Both the position numbers and the translations under genes were made by a program. The notes beneath the pieces were generated by a model. It saw only the letters and a list, made by a program, of their open reading frames with translations. It made no database searches and was not told where the DNA came from. From Clostridioides difficile ATCC 9689 = DSM 1296 (GTDB lineage: Bacteria; Bacillota; Clostridia; Peptostreptococcales; Peptostreptococcaceae), in NCBI RefSeq assembly GCF_001077535.1, contig NZ_CP011968.1:3286001-3350000 (forward strand): 64,000 bases of DNA, in the 5' to 3' direction. Shown here piece after piece: positions 24,079 through 33,339 of this stretch (position 1 is its first letter; each line of letters opens with the position of its first letter).

Positions 24079-26048
24079 TATATACTCTCCTCCACTAGCA
24101 AATCGTACACTTCCTTTGTGGAAGTTGCACTTAATATGTCATTTATATTTTTTTTATTGTCAATAAAGTCATAAAAAACTTCATATATTTCATCAAGCTC
24201 TAGGTTTTTGTCATTTTCTAATGAAATAAAGAAAATAACTTCCACCTTTTCATTTCCCCATGTAATAGGATTTTTTAACGTTGCAACAGATATATTAGAT
24301 TTTTTAATATAACTAGGATTAGCATGAGGTGTAGCTATTGATTGGAAAGAAGTGTAAGATAAATTTTCTCTCTCAATTGCACTTTTAGCTATACCTTCTT
24401 TTGCAAAACCTTTTTTTATTAGGTTATCTGTTATATGATTAATTGCATCTTCATAATTTGAAGCTTCAATATTCAACAATATATTTTCTTCAAAGATTAA
24501 ATTTCTGAAAGATTTATACTTCTTAGAAGTACAACTTGAAACATTTTGTATATTTCTTTCCAAGGTTCTTATATCACTTTCATTTAAAATAGGACTAACT
24601 ACTATGGTTGGAATTGTTTCTAACTCTAAATAAATAGTACTTATTACTAAATCTGCATCAATTTTACTGGATACTAATTCTTGTACGGAAAGTACTTTTT
24701 CAATCTTTATCATTGGAAAGTATTTTTTTATTCTTGCAGACAATAACCTAGATGAACCTAATCCTGTACTGCATACTAGAATTACTCTAATATTTTGTGG
24801 AAGTTCTTTCATTCTTTCTCTAAAAGCTTCAAAATGTAATGCTATATAAGCACATTCATCATCATTTATCCTAATATCATATATAAATTCAATTACTTTC
24901 TTTAAATCTAAAGCTTGCTCAAATGATAAAGAAAAGTTTTGTTTGATTGTATTTACATATGGATTTTTAATACTAAGTCCATATTTCAGTCTATTTATTG
25001 ATGAATGTACATGTGAAGTTAATCCATCAATTAAATCCTTGTCATAAGCTGTCTCATACAATGTATTTTTTATAATTTCCCGAAGATTTGATATATTATT
25101 TGTACTTGTCTCACAAGGATTAGTTGAAGTATTTTTTAGTTCATTAGTATCTCTATGTTGGTCAGACGCTACTAAATGTAAATTTATATATCCAATTTCA
25201 GATTTTGGTAATAATATTGAAAATTTTTCTTCTAATTGTTTTGCTAAATAATTGGTATTTGACATTTGATTATTTTCTATATTACCAGTATACAAACTTT
25301 CTTCTATATATTCGCCTTTTCTAATTCTCTCTACAGCTATTGCCAAATGAATAACTAATGACTGAAATTCATAATCAGAGAACTCAAATTTTCTTTCTCT
25401 GCTGAAATTCCTAAGAATATCAATAATTATTGATAAATCATCTTCCGAAAAAATACCATTTACATCTGCTTGTATCTTTTCAAATGCTTGATAAAAGCTT
25501 TCTTGCTCTTGCTTAATATACCAGTTTCTACTCCAAAATTTATGTATAAATTTAGCAGTAAGTTGTCTTTTATCTCTTTCACTTATATTTAACTTTATTC
25601 CCTTACTAGGTTTCTTATATATGGAAATCCCTTCGTTTTTTAGCAGTTTTTCAACTTCTGCTAAATCCCTTTCAATAGTTCCACGACTTATATATAGTTC
25701 ATCAGAAAGTTGTTGTATAGTAATATAATCATTACTCTTTAAAAGTACTGAATATATATAGATAACTCTCTCCTCTCTGGTTGTAGGAATTTGACTTCCT
25801 TTATTATCTAGGTAAGGAAGTATTTTTTTTAAATCTCCATCAATATAAACACCTATCTTAGGTTTTCTTATTAAAGAAAGACCTATCTTTTTAAGCACTG
25901 CTTCTACTTCTTTAAGAGATTTTGAAACTGTTTTTTCTGAAACATCTAAATCATCTGCTATTGCTTTTACAGTTGTATGACCTTCTTTTAATAAAAACTT
26001 TATTATTTTAATTTCACGATTTTGAATCATATCAGTTAACATTTTCAA
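24078..26048 (-). CDS. PRD-containing PTS-regulated transcriptional activator (MtlR/BglG-Mga type)
   Basis: Multidomain regulator of 656 residues: two helix-turn-helix segments (HTTVKAIADDLDVSEKTVSKSL near 24 and ITIQQLSDELYISRGTIERDL near 110), two PRD domains (about 185-290 and 310-415), an EIIB-like domain (VILVCSTGLGSSRLLSARIK, about 420) and a C-terminal EIIA-like domain with His in SIATPHANPSY. PTS phosphorylation of PRD, Cys and His residues sets its activity. First gene of the regulator-EIIA-EIIB-EIIC-mannosidase operon, hence probably its own activator. A TTG at 26048 (5 bases after AAGGAG) or the ATG two codons later (11 bases) could be the start. Confidence 0.9.
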   Translation of the reverse strand: MKMLTDMIQNREIKIIKFLLKEGHTTVKAIADDLDVSEKTVSKSLKEVEAVLKKIGLSLIRKPKIGVYIDGDLKKILPYLDNKGSQIPTTREERVIYIYSVLLKSNDYITIQQLSDELYISRGTIERDLAEVEKLLKNEGISIYKKPSKGIKLNISERDKRQLTAKFIHKFWSRNWYIKQEQESFYQAFEKIQADVNGIFSEDDLSIIIDILRNFSRERKFEFSDYEFQSLVIHLAIAVERIRKGEYIEESLYTGNIENNQMSNTNYLAKQLEEKFSILLPKSEIGYINLHLVASDQHRDTNELKNTSTNPCETSTNNISNLREIIKNTLYETAYDKDLIDGLTSHVHSSINRLKYGLSIKNPYVNTIKQNFSLSFEQALDLKKVIEFIYDIRINDDECAYIALHFEAFRERMKELPQNIRVILVCSTGLGSSRLLSARIKKYFPMIKIEKVLSVQELVSSKIDADLVISTIYLELETIPTIVVSPILNESDIRTLERNIQNVSSCTSKKYKSFRNLIFEENILLNIEASNYEDAINHITDNLIKKGFAKEGIAKSAIERENLSYTSFQSIATPHANPSYIKKSNISVATLKNPITWGNEKVEVIFFISLENDKNLELDEIYEVFYDFIDNKKNINDILSATSTKEVYDLLVEESI

Positions 26049-26207
26049 TTTTACTCCTTCCCTTTGTCTTTATTTTAATGGAAAATGTTTTTCTAAAAAA
26101 CTACTAATATTTCCTGATTAAATACGGTAATTTTTATGTATTGAACACTTTAATTTTAGATGATAAATTAAAAGCTGTCTAAATTTAATATGAAAGGAAA
26201 TAGTTTA

Positions 26208-27062
26208 ATGCTGACAATAATTATTGCTTTACTTCCTGTAATGGGATGGGGATTGATGCCCATAGTTGCAAATCTAAAGAAAAGTTCTCCTCATGAACAG
26301 CTTTTAGGTACATCCATAAGTGCGTTTATATTTTCCACTATAATAACTCTGGTTATACATCCTGAAATTACATTTTTTTCATTTTGTATAAGTATGATTT
26401 CTGGCATATTCTGGAGTTTGGGACAATTAATGCAGTTTAAAGCAATTCAAATTGCTAGTGTATCTAAAGTAATGCCAATTTCAAATGGTTCACAATTAAC
26501 TTTTACGACATTATTAGCTGTAATCTTGTTTAACGAATGGACCAGTTCTAAAATGTTACTGATTGGTTCTTTATCAATATTATGTATAATACTTGGTATA
26601 CTTCTCACAAATTATCAAACTAAAAAATCTACAGATAAAAATATGTTAAAATGTGTTGGAGTTGTATTATTATCATCTCTATTTTTATCATTATATGTTG
26701 TAACTAATCAAATATTTTTAATTGAAGGATACAGAATTATATTACCTCAATCTGTTGGTATGTTGATAACTTCATCTATTATTGTCAAGTATTTTTCTAA
26801 AGAGATTGTATATAGGGAAAATGTTTTATTCAATTTAATTACTGGTATATTGTGGTCAATAGCAAATTTAGGTATGTTCATAACGACTAATACATTGGGA
26901 GTTACAATAAGTTTTTCTATCTCTCAGAGTTGTGTGATAGTAGCCACTTTAGGAGGGATTATATTTTTTAAAGAAAAGAAGAACAAAAAAGAATGGCTTG
27001 CTATTTTTATTGGTATAATACTAATCATGTCTGGTGTCTTTATGTTGAGTATTATAAAATAG
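26208..27062 (+). CDS. GRP-family sugar transporter (GlcU/RhaT-like)
   Basis: Membrane protein of about 284 residues with ten predicted helices, in the glucose/ribose porter (GRP) family of drug-metabolite superfamily carriers. Typical segments are LLPVMGWGLMPIV at the start, GIFWSLGQLMQFKAI (about 65), SVSKVMPISNGSQL, and GILWSIANLGMF repeated in the second half. It would import a sugar by proton symport. Start chosen at ATG 26208 since AAAGGA lies 9 bases before it; the ATG at 26190 has no site. Divergent from the PRD activator, so it may share that locus's control. Substrate unknown. Confidence 0.85.
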   Translation: MLTIIIALLPVMGWGLMPIVANLKKSSPHEQLLGTSISAFIFSTIITLVIHPEITFFSFCISMISGIFWSLGQLMQFKAIQIASVSKVMPISNGSQLTFTTLLAVILFNEWTSSKMLLIGSLSILCIILGILLTNYQTKKSTDKNMLKCVGVVLLSSLFLSLYVVTNQIFLIEGYRIILPQSVGMLITSSIIVKYFSKEIVYRENVLFNLITGILWSIANLGMFITTNTLGVTISFSISQSCVIVATLGGIIFFKEKKNKKEWLAIFIGIILIMSGVFMLSIIK

Positions 27063-27152
27063 GTATTTATTTACACTAATCATATATAGTTTTGTACATA
27101 TAAATTAACTGTTTCTATTTATTTAAATAAATTTGCTTATATACTTAAAATA

Positions 27153-27222
27153 ATAGCATATGTATTTATGAAATTAAACCACACTCTAAATATAAGTATA
27201 TTTCATTAAATACATATGCTAT
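27153..27222. terminator. Long inverted repeat between convergent genes, probable bidirectional terminator
   Basis: ATAGCATATGTATTTATGAAAT (22 bp, 27153-27174) pairs with 27200-27222 with a single bulged T, around a 25-nt loop. Only weak T-tracts flank it. It separates the convergent sugar transporter and C_GCAxxG_C_C genes. Confidence 0.6.
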
Positions 27223-27305
27223 AAATTTTTCTATCAATACGAGAATATCAAGTATCTTATACTATAAGTAAATTTAACTTTATAAATTCACCAACTAATA
27301 TTACA

Positions 27306-27773
27306 CTATTTGATATTAAGTTTTTCATCTTCTATAAGCTTATCTGCAACCCACTCTGTAACTTGACCTGTTATTTTAATACAGTGCTCTTTTCTTTCAG
27401 GAGACATAAAGTTATCACCATCCCATTTCTTTGTAATAGCTCTACAACATGTTGCACCATACTCTTTTTTAATATAATCATGCAAACCTTTAGCATGCTC
27501 AAACATCTTTGGATTCATAGCTTCACCATGAACTCTTCCATATACTATACCTAAAGCCATCTCTCCCCCAGATATTGCTCCACAAAGACATTGTGCCTTT
27601 CCAAGTCCTATCGGAAATCCTGATGCTAACTTAGTTATCTCTGGACTTAAAGGTTGGCCTAAAGCATCATTTATTGTCTGGAGAACTGCTTCAGAGCAAA
27701 AAAACTCTCCTTTTCTAAAGTATTCTTCTGATATGTTTCTAACTTCTTTTAAATATTCTTCTTTTGTTTTCAT
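27306..27773 (-). CDS. C_GCAxxG_C_C family redox-type protein
   Basis: Small cytoplasmic protein of 155 residues belonging to the family named for its cysteine pattern: Cys in FFCSEAVL (about 26), CLCGAISGGE (matching GCAxxG, about 62-70), a Cys pair in YGATCCRAI and a last Cys in KEHCIKITG. The conserved cysteines suggest metal or redox chemistry; members often lie near transporters or electron-transfer genes. The exact role is not known. A GGAGG site lies 8 bases before ATG 27773. The TDT transporter gene ends 104 bp upstream, so the two may be cotranscribed. Confidence 0.88.
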   Translation of the reverse strand: MKTKEEYLKEVRNISEEYFRKGEFFCSEAVLQTINDALGQPLSPEITKLASGFPIGLGKAQCLCGAISGGEMALGIVYGRVHGEAMNPKMFEHAKGLHDYIKKEYGATCCRAITKKWDGDNFMSPERKEHCIKITGQVTEWVADKLIEDEKLNIK

Positions 27774-27877
27774 TTGTTTTCCTCCAATAAAATTAAGCTA
27801 AATTAAGTTTCTATGGTTTATCTTATCTTCATATATTTATATCAATATTCCTATTAAATACACATATTTAATAATTC

Positions 27878-28810
27878 TTATTTAGCTTTAGATGTAGTTT
27901 CAGATTTACTAAGATATATAATAAACAAAACTAAAACATATAAAATAATCACTGTAGCAATTATCTCTTCTAACTTAGAAGCATATGAAATCCAACTTAT
28001 AAAATTACCTGATTTAGTTAAATAACCATTCATTAGTTTCATACCCATTGCACTTATTGCCATAGGGAATGTAAATGCAGCAAAACTCGGATAAAAAGGC
28101 AATCTTAATAATTTTGGTAAATATCCCAAAACTATAATATAAAATACAATTGATAATATGAATAACAAGTATAATACTACATTATTTTTATCTGAAAAAG
28201 AATTAATATATCCAGACAATAATAGTGACCCTGGTGCAGCTAATATAGCTATACTTGGTAAAGATGGTTCAGGCATTTCCTTGATTATCCATACTCTCTT
28301 TAAAATTACTGGTATAAGAACTATATAAGATACAAATCCTATCCAAAAAGCAATTTTGCCAATCAAAAGTTGATTAAATACTGGTGCCGTAACACTAGCT
28401 GCAACTATCCCAACATATACTATATACCAAGATGGAAATACCGTTTTTATTGAGAATTTAACTAAGAACTTCTTACTAAATAAGACTATTAACACAAGAT
28501 GACCCACAATTCCTATGCTCCAAATCATAATACTTAATTCTAAAGATAATGGTTTTATATATGTAGCAAATATCATTGTTGCCATTGTTATAGTTGGAAA
28601 TGTACTTGATATTAAAGGGTTCTCTAATTGCTCTTTAACACCCTTTCTAAGTAATATTATTTTGACTATATAAATTGCATACAAAATAAATCCTATAAAT
28701 CCAATTACATTACGTAATGATTCACTATAAGATTGTAATAAGTTACCTAAAGTAAAAATTGATAAAATCAAACTTGCAATAGGTATAGGATATTTTTTTA
28801 ATAAATTCAA
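27878..28810 (-). CDS. TDT-family (TehA/SLAC1-like) transporter
   Basis: Membrane protein of 310 residues with ten hydrophobic helices, of the tellurite-resistance/dicarboxylate transporter family. The family segment FPSWYIVYVGIVAASVTAPVF (split here: FPSWYIVYVG then IVAASVTAPVF) is at about 135-155, with AAPGSLLLSGYINSF in the second half. Relatives are anion channels or exporters of tellurite, dicarboxylates or sulfite. Substrate here is not evident. GGAGG precedes the start. Upstream lies the hairpin at 28855-28892, which ends the DUF1848 transcript. Confidence 0.82.
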   Translation of the reverse strand: MNLLKKYPIPIASLILSIFTLGNLLQSYSESLRNVIGFIGFILYAIYIVKIILLRKGVKEQLENPLISSTFPTITMATMIFATYIKPLSLELSIMIWSIGIVGHLVLIVLFSKKFLVKFSIKTVFPSWYIVYVGIVAASVTAPVFNQLLIGKIAFWIGFVSYIVLIPVILKRVWIIKEMPEPSLPSIAILAAPGSLLLSGYINSFSDKNNVVLYLLFILSIVFYIIVLGYLPKLLRLPFYPSFAAFTFPMAISAMGMKLMNGYLTKSGNFISWISYASKLEEIIATVIILYVLVLFIIYLSKSETTSKAK

Positions 28811-28854
28811 GTTCTGCCTCCTTTGTTACTAAATTATTTGTGTTTTAATTATAT

Positions 28855-28892
28855 CAAAAAGATGGTCAAATTGACATATTATGACCATCTTT
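28855..28892 (-). terminator. Terminator of the DUF1848 gene
   Basis: AAAGATGGTCA (28858-28868) pairs with TGACCATCTTT (28882-28892); on the minus strand TTTTTGAT follows. It lies between the DUF1848 stop and the TDT start, so the TDT gene needs its own promoter or read-through. Confidence 0.82.
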
Positions 28893-28978
28893 CTTATATA
28901 GAAAATATCTATTAAGTTTAATTTTATTATCAAAAGTATCTATATTCTTAATATATTAAGGTAATTAGTATATTTATT

Positions 28979-29923
28979 TTAATCAAATATACTAATTTGT
29001 TTATTATTATCTACTTTAATAGTCTTCATATCTCTAATGCTTATTTTTGCATCATCTCTTAAAGTATCTATGAGTAATTTATTATCTTCCTTATAAAGCC
29101 TACAGTTTTCTTCTACTTTTGCATAATTAAAGTTAGCATAACAATACAGACAATAATGTCTGCAAGTATTGTATTGTCCTATATCGACACTTTTAACACA
29201 TCCACAAATATCTCTTTGTGTACTATCTTTTTTTACCTCTACTTCACATCCTATAATTTTTGATATTAATCTATCATCAATACACTTACTTTTTCCAATC
29301 CCAAATTTACTTAAATTATATTCTTCAGAACACATTTCAAGTATTATCCCATGCTTATGAGCAATCTTAGAAATCTCTTTTGATAATGTTTCTATTTCTG
29401 TAATTTCTATTGGCTTTATATGTAATGCTTTAGTATTAAATTTTGTTTTCTTATACAAATCGATAAAACTTATTATACATTTTTCTGTAAATCCATCAAG
29501 CTGATTACATAAACTCGCAAATGCTTTGATATGATAATCTACTGTGTACTTTTCACTTAAGAAAATCGGGTCGTATCTTAAAATTACTCTTTCTTTGCCT
29601 ATTTTTCTAGACAATTCCTTAAATGAATCTATTACCTTTCTTTTATCTAAAATACATGTCTCTACTTCTTTTCCATATGATGTTATAGTATAGTGAAAAT
29701 AATATTTATAGTCTCTTAATTTATTTAAATCATATAACATTGGAGTTACATCCTTTGTCCAAAATACAAAACAATCAACAGTATGTGGATTTAACTCTAT
29801 CTTACTAACCTGTTTTGGATTCATTGGATTAATTACATAAACAAAACCTTCTTCAAGTCTGTTAAAAAACCACTTACTATAGAAAGCAGGTATATCAGTT
29901 CTTCTACTCACACTTACTATCAT
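28979..29923 (-). CDS. DUF1848 protein with C-terminal cysteine cluster
   Basis: DUF1848 protein of 314 residues. The N-terminus VSVSRRTDIPAFYSKWF and the segment FWTKDVTPM are characteristic. The C-terminal cluster reads CGCVKSVDIGQYNTCRHYCLYCYAN, shown here as two parts: CGCVKSVDIGQYNTC and HYCLYCYAN, six closely spaced cysteines suited to an iron-sulfur cluster. The family is related in layout to radical SAM/spore photoproduct-lyase-like proteins. No function is established. Monocistronic between terminators. A GGAGG site is 6 bases before ATG 29923. Confidence 0.85.
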   Translation of the reverse strand: MIVSVSRRTDIPAFYSKWFFNRLEEGFVYVINPMNPKQVSKIELNPHTVDCFVFWTKDVTPMLYDLNKLRDYKYYFHYTITSYGKEVETCILDKRKVIDSFKELSRKIGKERVILRYDPIFLSEKYTVDYHIKAFASLCNQLDGFTEKCIISFIDLYKKTKFNTKALHIKPIEITEIETLSKEISKIAHKHGIILEMCSEEYNLSKFGIGKSKCIDDRLISKIIGCEVEVKKDSTQRDICGCVKSVDIGQYNTCRHYCLYCYANFNYAKVEENCRLYKEDNKLLIDTLRDDAKISIRDMKTIKVDNNKQISIFD

Positions 29924-30134
29924 ATTTAACCTCCATAGTAATATAATTATGTTCTAATATATTTTTAATATAATTATAGCTCTAAATACTTAATTTAATC
30001 AAAACATTTAAGATAATTCCAGTATGATTTACTGATTCATTTCTAGCATTTAAAATATCCTTAATAAAGTTATAATTCTTTAAAAATAAATATACATTAT
30101 TCCTAAACTTTCAAAACTAATTTTATAATGAAAC

Positions 30135-30160
30135 TAAAAAAGGTGCTATTTTCAAGCACC
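30135..30160 (-). terminator. Terminator of the beta-helix gene cluster
   Basis: GGTGCT (30142-30147) and AGCACC (30155-30160) form the stem; on the minus strand TTTTTTAG follows. It lies about 105 bp past the last beta-helix stop. The rest of 29924-30266 shows nothing. Confidence 0.8.
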
Positions 30161-30266
30161 CTACAATTTTACTTTTTAACAAATTTAATACTATACAAAT
30201 ATATCAATATTACATTAAAGGTAAACACTATATATTAAAACTTTATATCATTATATAATACAAATT

Positions 30267-31703
30267 TTATTGTATTTGGTTTGTTTTTTCTGGTTCATGA
30301 TGTTTATAATAATATACCGTTTCTTTTCCAATTACTTCAGAACCAAGCTTCTCCCATTTTTCTCCATAGGTAGCCTCTATTTGTTCACATTCTGAATCTG
30401 TTGATGCTACAATAAGACCATAATTAGGTCTGAATATAGCTGTTTCTTCCTTTCCATTTTTATAACTTAATTTACCATTATTTAACCTTAACAGGTTTCC
30501 ATTCTTTTGATAATTAAAATTAATTCCATTAATAACTTCTGGACTAGATGAATCAATAAATATATAATTGTTAAAGTTATTTTTTAACATTAAATTACCT
30601 CCTCCATGTACCGATTTAACGATATAATCATAGGCATCTATATTGCATCTCAATGTTAATTTTGGTATTTGAAGGGTTTTAAATACATAAACTTTATGTT
30701 TATATTCTAAGCCATCATCCCAGTTATCCTTATTATCACTAACTAAATCAATATTACATTCTGTAAAATAATTTCCATAAAATAAAGAATATGCTTCTTC
30801 TACTCTATCTTTAATACTTAAATATGTGTCATAATCTGTATTATAATAATACTGACCACACCTTCTTATAATACCAGAAAAATAACTATCTTTCATTGAA
30901 TCAAATGAAAAGCCACAATACCCACATTGGTCAATCGTAATATTATTAATTTTATAACTTCCATACCCCTCATACCCCTTAACTTGACTACTTATAAGAC
31001 CAACTTTCTGTATTTTTTCAATTCTTACATTATTTATGCTAGTTCCAGTCCTAATCCTCATTCCATTTTGACACTTAGATATTCTACTATTAGAAATAAT
31101 TGTGTCTATTCCTGTATCAATACCCAGCCCACAAGATGAAACTGTAATATCATTTACAATTGAGTAATATGGTATCCTAATTCCTGTACCCGAAAAACCA
31201 CTTATATAAATATTTTCATAATGACCTAGACCTTTAATCATATTCTTACTGTTATCATACAGGATTGCTGATACATTATTCATCTCAACATTCTTTTCAT
31301 TCTTATTGATAATCATCTCATAATGATATTTAGGATTACCTTTTGCCGGTGGTTCTTTATTTACTTGTATCTCACAACTATCAGAATAGAAATTTATATT
31401 TTTAATACATTGTTTCTTCCCTGTCAATGTAATAATACTCATATTTTCTACTCCACGAGTTATAAATTGTGTAGTACCTGTAGATGAATTAGAATCACCT
31501 TGCAATACAATTTCTTTATTAATTTTAACACCACTTGTAAATAGGTATTTACCTTTTGGAAAATATAAGACACAAAAATCTGTTTCTATTTCATCAATAA
31601 TATCCTGCAAAGCAGGACCTACGTTGTACGAACCATCATTTTTAATACCTCTTTCTACTACATTAATCCATCTTCCATCTTTAATCCCAGTTCTTCCTTC
31701 CAT
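30267..31703 (-). CDS. Right-handed beta-helix (pectate-lyase-3-like) protein, paralogue 1
   Basis: Parallel beta-helix protein of 478 residues, third in the transcribed order. It starts with the pectate-lyase-3 pattern WINVVERGIKNDGS and YFPKGKYLFTSGVKI, followed by coils containing CIKNINFYSDS, NDITVSSCGLGIDTG, ITIDQCGYCGFSFDSM and RRCGQYYYNTDY. A C-terminal tail ends EKWEKLGSEVIGKETVYYYK. No signal peptide, membrane segment or sortase motif. About half its positions match the two neighbouring paralogues, so the cluster arose by tandem duplication. The fold suits carbohydrate binding or cleavage, or a phage-tail-like adhesin. I see no recognisable lyase active site. Confidence 0.8.
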   Translation of the reverse strand: MEGRTGIKDGRWINVVERGIKNDGSYNVGPALQDIIDEIETDFCVLYFPKGKYLFTSGVKINKEIVLQGDSNSSTGTTQFITRGVENMSIITLTGKKQCIKNINFYSDSCEIQVNKEPPAKGNPKYHYEMIINKNEKNVEMNNVSAILYDNSKNMIKGLGHYENIYISGFSGTGIRIPYYSIVNDITVSSCGLGIDTGIDTIISNSRISKCQNGMRIRTGTSINNVRIEKIQKVGLISSQVKGYEGYGSYKINNITIDQCGYCGFSFDSMKDSYFSGIIRRCGQYYYNTDYDTYLSIKDRVEEAYSLFYGNYFTECNIDLVSDNKDNWDDGLEYKHKVYVFKTLQIPKLTLRCNIDAYDYIVKSVHGGGNLMLKNNFNNYIFIDSSSPEVINGINFNYQKNGNLLRLNNGKLSYKNGKEETAIFRPNYGLIVASTDSECEQIEATYGEKWEKLGSEVIGKETVYYYKHHEPEKTNQIQ

Positions 31704-31735
31704 AATATTATATATTCCTTTCCCTTTTACTTAGT

Positions 31736-31785
31736 TTGAACCTCCTATGACTAAAGTCACAGTTTTACTACTTCATAGAAATTTA
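31736..31785 (-). mobile_element. Possible IS200/IS605-type right-end remnant
   Basis: On the minus strand GTGACTTTAGTCATAGGAGG is followed by TTCAA. A short stem with TTTAG loop, then a GGGAG-like block and a TCAA end, is the pattern of IS200/IS605 right ends (compare IS608). No transposase remains. It lies in the 209-bp gap between beta-helix paralogues 2 and 1. It could equally be a plain hairpin. Confidence 0.4.
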
Positions 31786-31912
31786 CATAATCAAATTAAT
31801 TTTTTATATTATTTTTATATTATTCAATCCATGCTATTACCAAACCATTTACATTAAAACTATAGTCCTAGCCCTCCAATAAAATACATCTATTCAAATA
31901 CTACGTATTTAC

Positions 31913-33313
31913 TTATTTCTCTATCAATTTATAATAGTGTACAGTTATTCCAAACTCTATTTTTTCACCAATTTTCTCCCATGTTCCCCCATAATGAGCA
32001 GAAAGAATACTTTTATCTTTAATAATTGTTGACATAATGTCACCTACCTCTGGTTTATGCATCTTAATATCCTTATCATTACTATTTATATATATATTTC
32101 CTTTTTTTATCTTGACTTTATCCCCATAATCTTCATCAGATATACCAATTCCATTGATATTACTTAGTTTTCCATCGTAAAATATAACAGTTTGTCGCAT
32201 ATTATTGTACGTTAAATTTCCTTTTTCTGACTTAACAATCCAGTCAGTAGCATCTATATTACATGTTAATAGTACATTCTTGGTTTTAAGTGCTTCTATA
32301 AGATACACCTTATGCTTATCCTCTTTGAAATCTTCCCAATTGTCTTCATTGGTATTTGATAAAACTATATTACTTGATTCCAATAAATTACCATAGAATA
32401 AAGAATATGCTTCTTTAACTCTATTATCCAACATTAAATAATTATCATAGCTTACATCATAATAGTACTGCCCACACCTTGTGATATTTCCTGATATCTG
32501 AACATTGGATATAGAATCAAACCAAACTCCACAATATCCACATTGGTCAATTGTGATATTTGTAATAAAATTTAAACCTCTACCAATATTTTTAATTCCA
32601 ACTTTTTTTATTTCTTCTACCCTCATACCATTTATAAAAGTTCCAGTAGAAATTATCATTCCATCAACACAGCCCCAAACCTTACTGTTAGCAATTGTTG
32701 AATTTTCCCCTGTACTAATTCCAAGTCCGGATGTAAAAATTGTAATATCATTTGCTGTAGAATTATTAGGCATATCAAGTGCAATTCCAGAAAAACCACT
32801 AAAAGATAGATTTTCATAATGACCTGGTTCTCCCTGTTTATCTTCACATATAACAGCAGATATATTTCTATAATTTATAATTACATTATGATGAAATCTA
32901 GGTTTTCCATCTGTTGGAGGTTCATGATTAGATGTCATATCTCTATCACAACTATCTGAATAAAAGCAAATGTTCTTAATACAGTGTCTTACACTTTTTG
33001 CTGTTATGATTGCTATATTTTCACTTTTAGGATTTTTCTTTCCTTTAAAAGTAAACTGTGTTACTCCAGCAGTATTTTTAGGAACATTCGCTAAAATATA
33101 AGAATCTCCACATAAGGTTAATCGTTTCTTAATCTTGACACCACTTTCAAATAAGTATTTTCCTTTTGGAAAATATATAATAGAATCTTCTGGTACAGCA
33201 TCCATAATCTCTTGCAACTTAAAACTTACATCTTTTGTTTCATCATTACAAATTCCATAATCAAGTACATTAATCCAGCCACTTATATCTTTAATTATTA
33301 TAGACTCTTCCAT
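31913..33313 (-). CDS. Right-handed beta-helix (pectate-lyase-3-like) protein, paralogue 2
   Basis: Paralogue of its two neighbours, 466 residues. Shared blocks are WINVLDYGICNDET, YFPKGKYLFESGVKI, HCIKNICFYSDSCD, NDITIFTSGLGISTGENS, ITIDQCGYCGVWFDS and TRCGQYYYDVSYDNY. Unlike paralogue 3 it keeps the insertion EPPTDGKPRFHHNVIINYRN, also found in paralogue 1. The tail reads YGGTWEKIGEKIEFG then HYYKLIEK, which resembles the GGTWE-type C-terminal tails of phage tail fibres. It starts 26 bp after paralogue 3 ends, so the two are cotranscribed. Function unknown. Confidence 0.8.
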   Translation of the reverse strand: MEESIIIKDISGWINVLDYGICNDETKDVSFKLQEIMDAVPEDSIIYFPKGKYLFESGVKIKKRLTLCGDSYILANVPKNTAGVTQFTFKGKKNPKSENIAIITAKSVRHCIKNICFYSDSCDRDMTSNHEPPTDGKPRFHHNVIINYRNISAVICEDKQGEPGHYENLSFSGFSGIALDMPNNSTANDITIFTSGLGISTGENSTIANSKVWGCVDGMIISTGTFINGMRVEEIKKVGIKNIGRGLNFITNITIDQCGYCGVWFDSISNVQISGNITRCGQYYYDVSYDNYLMLDNRVKEAYSLFYGNLLESSNIVLSNTNEDNWEDFKEDKHKVYLIEALKTKNVLLTCNIDATDWIVKSEKGNLTYNNMRQTVIFYDGKLSNINGIGISDEDYGDKVKIKKGNIYINSNDKDIKMHKPEVGDIMSTIIKDKSILSAHYGGTWEKIGEKIEFGITVHYYKLIEK

Positions 33314-33339
33314 TAATCACTACCTCCTAGTTTGATAAT

